From: Chrysaora quinquecirrha
Lineage: Eukaryota; Cnidaria; Scyphozoa; Semaeostomeae; Pelagiidae
Direction of reading: 5' to 3'
Assembly (NCBI GenBank): GCA_014526335.1
Contig: JACTAT010000040.1
Coordinates: 3,367,320 to 3,431,319 of the forward strand
Length of the DNA stretch: 64,000 nucleotides
The notes below the pieces were generated by a model. The model saw only the letters and a list, made by a program, of their open reading frames with translations. It did no database searches and was not told the DNA's origin. Within the stretch, counting starts at the first letter, position 1, and each line of letters begins with the position of its first letter. The position numbers were made by a program, and so were the translations under genes. This document shows positions 34,395-45,600 of this stretch, in pieces.

Positions 34395-34780
34395 GCTTGG
34401 GGCGTCCGAGTGAACTCCAAACGGTGTTGTTTCAGTGTGTTCATGCACTATATATTCCTGTGTGCAATGAAATCCAGCTCACTTTAGGAATACGATTGGC
34501 GGGGATAATCTCACTGAACTCCAACCGGTGTTACTTCAAGGTTCATGCACTATATATTCGTTTACCGGCAAAGCGTCAAGCAAATTTTTCAAACAAAATT
34601 ATAGCGTAGAGGTCTAACTGAACTCCAAGCGGTGTTCCACTTATTTCATCCACTATATACTCATTTATTCAATAAAAAGTACTGGAACTTCGCGAAAAAA
34701 CTTGACGTGGACCTGGACTGTTGAATTCAACTCCAAACTGTGTTGCTTGAAAGCTGTTCTGTTCTTCCTCTATTCAGTAA
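34395..34780. repeat. Four-copy 104-bp tandem repeat upstream of the GPCR
   Basis: The phrase TGAACTCCAA.CGGTGTT recurs at 34411, 34515, 34619 and 34727 (last as TCAACTCCAAACTGTGTT), spaced 104, 104 and 108 bp. Units also share CATGCACTATATATTC. It lies between the GPCR start codon and the exons of the unrecognised upstream gene. Confidence 0.7.
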
Positions 34781-34920
34781 GGAATTCCGCGAACTTTGGC
34801 AGCCAGATTCAAGCAGATGTTTTAATCTAGGCCAAATGCTGCAGAGAAATTGAATGAAAACAGTTATTGGAGATTGAGAACATCTGATAAAACAAGAAAA
34901 AGTAATTTCCGCGGCCTTAC

Positions 34921-37900
34921 TATGAGAACGCAGATGGTGGATGAATGTCTAGCAAACAATCCTAATCCTCGTTGGCGTAGCTAGCTACTAGATGAGTTCT
35001 TAACAGTATAGTTAAAAGTTAAAGATGAAAGTTGCGTAGTCTTAAGATCTAGTCGAAATAGAACAAGGTAGCGAAATGGACGAATTTTGTATGCTTAAAA
35101 CGAATCAAATACAAAATCTGCTATAGTCAAGTTTATGTCGACATTGCGCACATGCAGAACTGCTCTAATTGCCGACTGCTAATCGACGATTTTTGGAACT
35201 AATTTATCGCAACTGACCTGTCGACATAAGGGCTCTGGCAAATAATTGGCAACTGCACGAAATGCTTGTTACAGGTTATATGTGCATCATCTGATAGATA
35301 TATTGTTCCTTCTTGATGGTAACAGTCCGTGTGAAGTTCTAGAAAGTTGGGCCATGTTCTACGTCTGCGATTATACAATTGAATCCCGCCAGTCGCAGGC
35401 GACCTGAAAGCTCTTGCGACCGCGATCAACAATATCCTATAAGCTCTGACATAAGTTGTTGATATGTCGACATAAGTTAGCAGTTACAATTAGTTGGTGT
35501 TAGTTCTACCGTCGACATAAGCCTTGCGTACTACAACACAACGCGAGTGACTTACATTGGGTTTATCTTTATGATCGCAGGAAACACGAGTCTCAGCTGG
35601 TAGTTCTGAAATATTAATGATTTTGATATTACTTCACCAGAGAAAAATGTTTGGTGCTTCAAAAACATTGATAAAGACTCCGACACATCATTCAATTGAG
35701 CACAAAATACATGAACAAAACCACTTAACAATAATCTAGGTTCAGAAAAAGTAGTAAGCTGAAACTTTGCCCATACCTTACCTTGCCGACCTTTGCTGAA
35801 TAACTAATGCCCCTGCTCCCTAGTACTATTGTTTTTATGATAATGCCCTTGCTAGCAGCCCTTTTAGGTCCTGATTCCTTGATCCTCAAAACTGTACTAG
35901 CGGAGCTCAGTTTTGCGACGTTAATTTTCTTACGCTGACTTCTTCAGCTTCTGTAATTTTCATAAATATAATTTTTCCAGGAGATCCTATGATGTTCTCT
36001 TTATATAAAGATCTTGCTTTACTCTTTGCAACTAAGGAGCTATATCTTAGTTTTAAATCCCACTTCCACCTTTGCTATCTTAGCTTTCACGATCTCGCTC
36101 GTTTCACTGACGTCGAGTCCTACCAAAGATTTCAGTCTGCAATGCTTTTCAACTTAAAATCAAGCTCTACTGTACGCGTCTGTTCAGGAGAGATCTCAAT
36201 CTCTCGTTTTCCGAAGAAAGATCGGACTTTGCTGTCTTCCACCTGAGTCCCATGACAATATCAACTTTTTCCGGCGAAAACTTACAATATACTAATTAGA
36301 TTGTTTCTATCATAGGGTGAACATCTTATAATCTTATGTAGTTCTCAGTAACAGAAATCAGCTGCATTCAGGACATGCGACTTCGTTATCTTCTATACCA
36401 GAATGAAACTGCTGTTTGCATAGATCAGACCTGAGTAAAACGTATTTCACCGCAGCTTAAAGCTTTTGATCACGAATAGCGAGAAAATATCATGATATAC
36501 ACTAGGGCACTTAATTCGGCCTTCTTTTGAAAGGTTTAAGAAGAAACTGCAACAGGTGTTAAACTAGATTATAAATTAAGAAACGCTGGATAAGAAACTT
36601 ACACAGTGACGAGTAATCTTGTTAGTTGAGCTATGCAGTACACAGACCAAACATCCAATTGTATTTTCCTCTATTCGCTTTCTATATCTATCTTCAAGCT
36701 GCATCCATTTCTGTACAAAACAAAAATCAATCCTCAAAACAGTCCTTGCATTCACTGCATTGTCAATAATAAAATGCCTTCTGGTGGCATAATTGCACGT
36801 GCAATTCCAACTGCGAAATTAGTTGAACTTCAGCGAGAATTTTCTATTTGTTTGATTCTGTATTCGTCATTGGCCAAAACGGGACCACAAATTTGCCTAA
36901 TCCATCACGGGCGATTGTTGAGTTGAGCGTCCTTTTAAAAGGCTATACAACCTGCTAAATTTTCCTAAGATTACAAGTGAATAACATAGCCAATAGAACA
37001 GGGAAGTCTGCCATTACGTAATTGCTCATTGATTGTCTGACGAAAAAGATTAAGCCAGTGAAAAGACATTTTGGAAGAACATATGGGCTTTATATAAAGT
37101 ACCATATTAAGTACCACAGTATCATACAAATTACCACAAAAGTGTACCTTATAAAGTACCATTAAAAGAACCGTATAAAGTTAGAAAGTACCACATAGCG
37201 AACCATATAGAGAACCATATAGAGTACCATATAGAGTACCATATAGAGTACCACATAAAGTACCATATAAAGTACAGTATTCAGTTCCACATAAAGTACC
37301 ATATAGAGTACCATAAAAAGAACCACATGAAGTACCATAAAAAGTACCATATAAAGTATCATATAAAAACAAAGTTCCATATAAGGTACCATAAATTGCC
37401 ATATAAAGTAACACAAGTAACATAACATACCGTGCCATACACCCGGATTATAATGTACAGGATATAGTTGTTCCTAACTTCTGACCTAATTTCAACCTCA
37501 GTGTTTACCAAAGAATGTTATATATTGTCGATCCTACAATTCTTATATTTTAATCTAATTTCAAAACATCTGACTCGAATTGTAGTTTAGTTGTCTTTTA
37601 GTTTTTCTACACGTTTTGTCATAAGAACACTTGGCTTAGCTCGACTTCAGCCTGCCTGTGTCTTATTTTTGAGTTGATCGTTCCCACCTTATAACCCCCT
37701 ACCCTTCTCTAAAACATTGTTACAGTATGTTTTTTCAGGCAAGTGCTTCAATCTGGACTTCGACTTCACTTCGGTTTAGCTCAAGTAGTTTCTGAGATAG
37801 CAGACAATTTTGACCCAAATCTCAGCTTAATGTTTATAAAGGTTGCTCTTATCAAAAAGAACGTGCACACGCATTTTTTCTTATAAGGAAGTTCGACTCA

Positions 37901-38715
37901 GGGTCAGTACTGAAAATTCCTTAACTGATGGTGAAAATTGAGTACTCAGTATTCCTTAGCAATTCCTTGACTTCTTACTTTGTGATTCTTAAAAACAACC
38001 AATGGTCAAGGAAAAATAGGTCATAAAGGTTTCAGAACTCGAGTAGAAATGAATATGCTCTGTTAATTCAAAACTTCATTTTTTTAATCGAAATGCTAAG
38101 TTAAAGAAAAAGTCAGATTCCTTAGTAGTCTCCAATCCAGTACTAGAAATTCCTTAAGTTTTTGTCAGCCCGAGTACTACCTTCCTTATAAAGCACTTCC
38201 TTATAAAAAATGCGTGTATAATAAGACCAATGTCGGCTCACTACATCTAGGAAATATCATCTGAGCTTATTTAACCCTCAACGTTTGAATAAAGTTACTC
38301 TTATTTATACAAAGAAGTTTCAACTTCATTTGCAAAAGCCAAAACTGTCAAAATTTATTCTTACCGTTCTTTATTTCTAACTTGTATTGTTTTCCTTCTA
38401 GACTTGCACCAGCTTGAGAAATCCTCCTTTCTTTCGCTATATACCAACAACTTTTACCTTCGGTTTCCACAGCCTATTTCACCACAAAACAACTAAAAGG
38501 TCAACGAGAGAGTCAAGAGAGTTTATATGATTATAGAGTAGTATAATGCTGCAATAAAAAAATCCAATTTGGACAGGTGAATCAAACAAGGAAATTTGTG
38601 TACGGTTCTGAAGAAGTGAACGTTTCCTAGTTATTGTCAACATTCACACAAACACTAGAGTCATGATTCGCGTAGTTTTGCTTACCTTATTTTTTTGTTT
38701 ACTTGGTGAAGAATA
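34921..38715 (-). CDS. Unrecognised multi-exon gene (partial model)
   Basis: Exons inferred only from splice signals, open frame and phase: 38686-38715 (30 nt, YSSPSKQKNK); 38365-38473 (ends in phase 1; contains CWYIAKERRISQAGASLEG then KQYKLEIKN); a missing exon; 36603-36710 (KWMQLEDRYRKRIEENTIG, CLVCVLHSS); 35556-35605 (NYQLRLVFPAIIKINP); 35218-35403 (SPATGGIQLYNRRRR, HTDCYHQEGTIYLSDDAHI, QLPIICQSPYVDR); and possibly 34921-34948. The three exons 36603, 35556 and 35218 join in phase without a stop, and all have good acceptors and GTAAGT or GTCAGT donors. I cannot assign a family. YKLEIKN followed by CVL and LRLVFP could be Ig-like strands, but this is speculation. Neither start nor stop was found. 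Confidence 0.45.
37085..37430. repeat. 12-bp tandem repeat (TATAAAGTACCA)n
   Basis: About 25 imperfect copies of TATAAAGTACCA / TATAGAGTACCA. Hydrophobic open frames (MVLYMVLY type) in it are by-products of the period. It lies in the intron gap of the unrecognised gene. Confidence 0.9.
37868..38216. repeat. CACGC-TIR foldback MITE, copy 3 (divergent)
   Basis: Left CACGCATTTTTTCTTATAAGG, right CCTTATAAAAAATGCGTG followed by TA; the left flank is CA instead of TA. The interior differs from copies 1, 2 and 5 but keeps the TTCCTTA words. Confidence 0.65.
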
Positions 38716-40204
38716 CTGGAAAAGTTCATTAGTAATAGAGCTGAAAAGCTAGTGTCAAAAAGCTATTCTCAATAGATTTTATTACGTACCGAGTTCCGCA
38801 ATGACGAAAATCAAATTACGTGAAGTTGTTCTGCTTTTACGCAACCTGTAAAATTCTATTGAAATGAAATGAATACGAATTTGACGGGCTATAAGGTGCG
38901 GTTTCAGAGGAATACAAGCGTTCAAGTAATACTGAATGGAACTAGTGAACAGGTCTCAGTGCCGAAGCGGCGTGATTTTCGATTGTTTTTGAACACAGAG
39001 ACACCATGTACACGGTAGTTCTATGTACACGGTAGTCTATGTACTGCATGAGTCCGCAAGGAATTAATACGGATAAAGTTCCCGTTTCACAGGTAAAAAA
39101 TTTTGCACGCGTGGTTACTAGTTCATTCAAGGAATGTTACACCACCTTTGAAAGTGTTATATTTGAAAATGGGTTAAAATGTGCTCTGTTTGCAAATTTT
39201 CATCAGGGACTTACGAGGATAACTTTAAGGCTTAAAAAGGCTGGAAATGCTGCGCGAGTGCAGGAAATGTGCGAAAATGGTGCGAAATGGTGCGCGGATA
39301 TGGCGCAACGCTTAAATCTTCTTTCTGAGGATTCAAAACTTGATTTCTCATTTTGATAGGGCCAATATACACAGCTATTCAGACTTGAAAACATTTCCTC
39401 ATAGCAGATGATATGATGACGTCGTTACTGTAATGCCATCAAATGTTTTATTACGTCAAACATTTCATTTAGTATGAGGAATTATTAAGCCTCCTTGGTA
39501 GGTACAGGCGATCCTCTTCCTTGCTTTGCGTCGGTATAATAAAAACTGGTACAGAAAAACCCAGGGATCAGCAGAAACCTTTTGTTAAAGGGCCCAGAGT
39601 TCATATGTACGCGTAAGGCGAGGGATGGAGTTTCACATTATTGATGATTTGTCTATAATGTAGTGGACTAAACAGCAAGATAATTAAAGCTTTTTCTCCT
39701 GTATTCAGTTGCTAGCCTAGGCAGGCCATAAGTGGCGTATCCAGGTCTGAATTGGGGGGTCTTGAAAAGCTTTTTCAGACCACGCCTTCCAAACTCTCGT
39801 AAATGCAGGGACACACCCTTTTTGCCCCCCCCCCATGAGTTTACAACGTTTTTTGGACAAATCTCAAGGACCATGTTTTAGAAAAGTGGGGGGTCCGGAC
39901 CCCCTATTTCCCCCTTGGGTACGCCACTCTAGCCTAGACACTATGCTGCCCCTATGTTGGATGAAATACCGTATGCGTTTGACCACCCATGTTGCGTCAT
40001 CCACCATTCGGAAACTGAAGTTGGATTAAGAAAAGAATATTTTCAGGAGGGACTTTCTTAAACCGGATTTTAAAGTGCATCTGCAGTTACAAGGAAAACT
40101 AACGGACATTGCGGAGGATCAAAAGATAAATATATATATAACAGGATCTAACACTTTGAATAAAACTTATAGACATCCACAGCCCGACTTTTCCGCTTGT
40201 AATA

Positions 40205-40564
40205 CACGTTTTTATAAGGAACACCTTTATAAGGAACTCGAGGCTGAAAATTCACAAAAAATTAAGGAACTTTAAGGAACTGTCGAGGCTCGGATGAAAA
40301 ACTAAGAAACTCTTTTTTAAAGAACAAGACGGTTTGTACGAAAAAGGAACAGAAGTACAATATATTTCCCATCGTTCTTCCCCAAAAGGCTCCATTTATA
40401 CTTAAAGTTAGAAATGAAGAATAGTTTCTATGAATTTCCTGTTAAAATTAGTATTCATACATATCCCACGACAAGGAGCAGTATAACTTTCAGCCTCATT
40501 TTATTGAAAAAACAAGGAACACCAGCCTCAACTCAGACAAAAAGTTCCTTATAAAAAAAACGTG
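40205..40564. repeat. CACGC-TIR foldback MITE, copy 4
   Basis: Left CACGTTTTTATAAGGAACACC and right AAGTTCCTTATAAAAAAAACGTG, flanked by TA at 40203-40204 and 40565-40566. The interior is unlike copies 1, 2 and 5, but AAGGAACT words persist. Confidence 0.7.
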
Positions 40565-42345
40565 TAGAAAGATACGAAATCGAATGTAAACACATATCAT
40601 TTCTTCTTATATCATTTGTTATCTCCTTGCTTAAGCATCTAGCTTCCTTCTTTAAGTCCAATACATTAATTGTTAAAAGCCTAGAATTCTCTTGAAAGGC
40701 AAAATTATTAAGCTGCTCTGTCATTTATAAGATCTAAAGTCACCTGCATGCTATGAAAATGTTCTAAGAATGTTCTTCTCAAAAATGTGTCTGTGTTCAT
40801 TGAAAATGAAGATGATTTGATCAATTCGCTGAAAATCTTTTTAGATAATGCCTACAAAAGATTAAACATGAGAATATTAGATGTACTGAATAATGAATTT
40901 CCAGTCAAAGTGAAAAACGCTCGTCAAAACTTAAGATAGGCTTTAATTAAGGGAATGGAATCACTAAGAAAATTTCAATTAACTTGTTGAGAAGTGGAGC
41001 ATCCTTATATAGACTTAGTAAATTCTGTCGCAGGCATCGCTGTCTTACTGAACGCTAAACAGACCTAAGCACCCTCATATGAGTGGGTTTTTCTTAATAG
41101 AAGTGGAGTTTTGTTATAAATTTACTAAATTCTGTCATAGTTATCGCTCTGTCACTCAACTGTTATGGACATTGGAGCTACAGAATGAATGGAATTTTAA
41201 AGATCTAAGGACCTTGGGGGTACTCCCTAATGTAGGCTGACAGGTATGTGCCCCTCATATGTGCCCCTCATTTGAAAATTTCCTACAATTTGGTCTAATT
41301 TACGCCGTAAATACCTTGAAAGTTGGTATAACATTAAATTTCCTTAACATTTGGTACACAAATGAATACTTAAATCATGCAACTGGGTGGCTGAAACTGT
41401 AACACAAAACAATAGCTTAAAGGTAGGTTAGTTTCGGTTGGTTTGTAAAAACTCGGGGCACGTGGGGCTAAGGATGGATAGAAGGAGTCGCGGAAGGAGT
41501 ATCTTCTTTTTACAAGTGTACTTGGCTCAAATCACGATTTATGGATTCAAATTATGACTATATGATCAGACAGCTAACAAACAGTCATTCCATTGAGTGA
41601 ACCATCATTCCACTGAAATAACCGAGAAACTCATGAAGTCACACAGTTAAAGCATCTCGTCCCATTCAGGTGATGCGATTGCTCGGCGTTTCAGAATCTA
41701 TCAGAAGGTGTGGGCCTTGAAGATCAAGAGTGTAACCGAACTATAGAATAAATTATCGAAATCTGTGCTTTAATTGTGTTATTAAGCATTGGAAACGAAA
41801 AGTTGAAAATTTTGTTACCGAATACTGTCAGACTTAATAGTATAAACCTGCTTGTTTTCGGACATTCAATGTTAAGGACTGAGCTTAAATCCGCTCAGCA
41901 TTCGGCTAGTTCAGAATAAGCCTATTTCACTGATTCAATTATTTGCAGCTGCTGTTACTTGATAAGATAAACGACCGATCTTTCAAACCAGTTGAATTAC
42001 TATTTCCAACCAAAGCTTGCTAAAGTATTCAAGTTGCTTTAATGGAAAACGCTAGGATTGGTTTTTCACTAGTGGTACACATCAGTTGATGGGATTAGAA
42101 CTCAAATTGTATGATCAGGGAGCCTACTGTCAAATCACTGGGGTAAGAGCTTCAGTGAAATAGCAGAGAAAGGCTCCAAACCACAATAGCCAAACTCTGG
42201 AACCATTTTTACTTTAGGCCCAAGTATTCATACTTCATCGGTGTAATACCAATTTCGAAATTTTCTTTAATCTAGATATCAGTAGTATGTGACAGAAAAT
42301 AGACTAAGCTGCTTTTGCAAATATTGTAAAGATTTACGATCGTCA

Positions 42346-42612
42346 ATGAATCCTCGAATTAGCCCCATAGATGATTTACTATTTTGGAGGGGGGGCGTAC
42401 TCGAGAGAGACTGAAACGAGGGGGCTTGTAAAATTATTCACAAGATCATGATTTCTCATCGACAAAAGAATGTTTTTCTGTCATAACTCGATTAAGTACC
42501 AATATGGACTCAAATGGCTAAAATCAACAAGTCAGGGGGTGGGGGCTTATTAACCATTTTTCGCTCTAGGATAGGGGCCTATTCGAAGGGGGGCGATTCC
42601 AAGACCTACGGT
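42346..42612. repeat. Palindromic CCTCGAATTAGCCCC element, copy 1
   Basis: Starts AATCCTCGAATTAGCCCC and ends GGGGGGCGATTCCAAGACCTACGGTA, with G-rich GGGGGCTTATTAA words inside. Related to the element at 54483-54937. It lies about 80 bp beyond the TBL2 stop codon. Confidence 0.6.
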
Positions 42613-42693
42613 ATTCTTGTGTGATACGAGCTTTAGACTAACAGGGAACGTCAATAATAGGCAAGAGAATATATATATATATATGAAATGGAC

Positions 42694-45600
42694 TTACTTG
42701 GCTTCACGGATTTGTTGCTCTATACGCTCCTATAAATAAAACAACAGTTAAAATGTTGTATAGTATAATGAAATTGTGCAGAAATGAACCAACGTAGAGC
42801 TAAATGGTCTGTTATGTCGAGAGATAGTTAAACAAGGATAATTTGTATAAAATTTGTAATGGAAAGAGTCAGACCCTTAGTGCTTCATACCGAGAAGTTT
42901 ATTATATCAGGGGTTCATTAGGGAAGTTGGACGATACTGGGCAGAACAAGTAATTAAAGAGAACTTAAATCACTTTTGCGGATTAATGACAGTTTTAGTG
43001 TCATTGATTTTGTCATTTTGATGAGCGTCTTAGCAATATGAATCAGCGCAAGGAGGCAAGTACCAGTTATTGAATCAATAATAAATGAGAAAGATTATTT
43101 AGCAATAGAGCACATGGTCTGTATTATTAATCAAGTTTATAACGATCAACATGATTTGCTGGTACATTTGACACCCAGCACACTTGTTTCAAGTGGCATA
43201 GTCAGACATCCAACATTGGAGGGGAAAGAGTGTGGTCAAAAAAATTAGGACGTGGCTCTAAGAAAAAAGAATCAACCAAGTCGCCAGAGCCAGGAAAAGG
43301 CTACGGTCACCCAGCCATTGACGGCAGGAAGGTCAATTAGAACAAAATAAAATATTTTGCCACACCCAAAACACGCCTATTTGAAAGGAAAGTTTTCAGC
43401 TAGGGGTATTTTTGTCTGGGGGAAGGTTGAACACTTCTCTGGAGTCTGCACGTCGTAACTCACGACATTTTTACATCATATTTAGGACTAGCCTATAAAA
43501 ACCTATCTTGGCGATGACTGGGGGAGGGGCAACCGTTTTTCTTCCTTCGATGAGCATTATAATTATAATCAAGGTGAATTGAGTTAGTTCTTGATTGACT
43601 GTCTATAAATTTGCCGGCATATAAGAACAAAAAACCCTGGCAAGGGGCAACGTGGTCTTGAGCTTTCACAGTGGAATCTGTAAACGATAGCCTTTCATGC
43701 AATATCTATGCATTTATTCATGCCAGCTATGTATACCAGACTCAATGAGGTAGTTTTTTGTCGGAATTCAAAGGGATCTCAAAGCGATTTAACCGAGTCT
43801 TGATAGAATTTCGACGATTTTCAAAGAAATCGCCGATGTTTGGCTATTTTTGACAGATTTGTAGATTTTTCTAGACCTAGGGGGTATTTGCCGCATCTCC
43901 ACTTTTAACTACCAAGTTATAATGCTGGCGAAATGCCGTGTCTGGACAAAGGTTTATCGAAAATTTTGTCCGATTTTAACAAATCTTCTGATTCTTTCAG
44001 AATCTATGGAATGTTTGTCCCCCTCTAGATCTCAAAACGGTGACAGGTTAGAATAACTTGACTCAATGGCGGAAACTCTAAATTTGGTTTTCCTACTCAA
44101 CGTAACATCTACCCTGCCTTTCTTCAAATTGTTTTGGCAAGTGTTATTTTTGACCTTTGCGCGTAATTCAATTCCACTAATATTGCTGTGTGCAGTTACC
44201 TTGTGTGAATCCGACTTAACATGCTGCAGCTTCTGTTTTAGGCTCGCTAAGAATGCTTTCACACCAACCGGATTATGCCACACCCGAATGGTTCTGTCTC
44301 CACCTCCAGATGAGGCTAGCTGTCGTGAGTCTGGATTCCATGATAAACAGTTAATGTTATCTACAAATAAGACGAAAAACATTTGACAAATCTTTGACAA
44401 AAAGGCCAAATAACTATTATCTATTAAATTTGCTAAATATTGAAAACAATTGTGTTCACACAGACACAATCTACTTTTAAGTTAAATGTTGGGTTACGAA
44501 TTTATGCCCAAATTATGATCTTCGTGCAGCTTTTAATAGGAGGCTGGCCTGGCTCACCCATACACGCTTTTTTTATAAGGAACCTACCTCAAGGCCTAGT
44601 TCTTAAAGTTCCTTATTTTTGGACCTCGTTTGAGGCAATTGTAGTTCAAAAAGTTCCTTAATAGTTCCTTAATTTTAACTGCACATACAGTGGTCTTAAC
44701 AATAAAAGAGAGACACTTGCATGTGACCAAAGCTCGAGAATACTCAAGGAAACATTTGATACACACTTAACGTACAATTTATGTGATTTTCGACTGCAAA
44801 CGAATGGAACCGGCTTTCTAATTCTTGATTATTTGCAGTGATAAAAGCATTCGACATTGAGAAGTTCCTTAGCGGTGTTCTCTTTAGTAGTTTAAGTTCT
44901 TTAAATTTTTGAGCCTTCTACATGTAGGTTCCTTATAAGGTGGTTCTTTATAAAAAAAGCGTGTAGTACTGTGGCAGCAAAAACTAGGAAAGGCTCACGT
45001 CATCTTGAAACCAGTTTTGAGCTGGGTCGGCCCAGGCTGAAACAACGTGGGCTTCAAGTCACAGGCTCTGTCCCAAAGAAGCTGCAGAAATCCTGAAATA
45101 GTTAAAAACTGGAAGCCCTAGAATTCTGACTTCATAAAACGAGGAAAGCTTTGAAAATTCAGGAACCGCGCCCAAAAGATTTTCAGGAACCCCATCAACT
45201 CTACGTCTATGACACCAAAACTACTGTTTGATTTGGAAAGGGTATAACTGAAAACGAGGCTCGTACCTGCATGTGCATCTGATATGACATCCGATTTTTC
45301 TTTTGTTTCAGCATCCAATAGAATGATAGATCTGCCGTTTGCTATGGCAACGGTAAAACCATCAGGTGAAAAGGCAATGACAGCTGAATCAGTTACAGGG
45401 GATCCAGGAAAATAGTTTGTGTACGATCCAGTATAGAGTAAATAAGCATCTTGGCCTTTTTGGTAGTTTACTAAGAGAAGAAATAAACAAAAACACTTAT
45501 TACATATTTACAAAGTCAACGGATAAGAACTAAGCTTTGTAGATACACTTTTTATAACAAACAGAAGTTGCATTCAAATGGTAAAATCGTTTTAATGTTA

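Larger units (their letters stand above)
38716..42693. other. Space between the unrecognised gene and TBL2 3' end
   Basis: No confident exons. An isolated exon-like block at 38790-38845 (minus; LRKSRTTSRNLIFVIAEL, good signals) does not match the phase of 38686-38715. A foldback copy lies at 40205. 42346-42612 is a palindromic element. The 5' end of the unrecognised gene may be here. Confidence 0.35.

Noticed and set aside
34395..34780. CRISPR-like array (regularly spaced repeats)
   Set aside because: Spacers are themselves similar and the genome is animal; it is a 104-bp tandem repeat.
37162..37438. Hydrophobic minus-strand frames (MVLYMVLY type)
   Set aside because: Produced by the 12-bp tandem repeat; a period divisible by three keeps frames open.
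38790..38845. Exon-like block LRKSRTTSRNLIFVIAEL with good splice signals
   Set aside because: It ends in phase 1 and cannot join exon 38686-38715 or 38365-38473 without a stop; kept out of the gene model.
39039..39356. 105-codon plus-strand open frame
   Set aside because: No similarity, no splice or promoter context; treated as chance.
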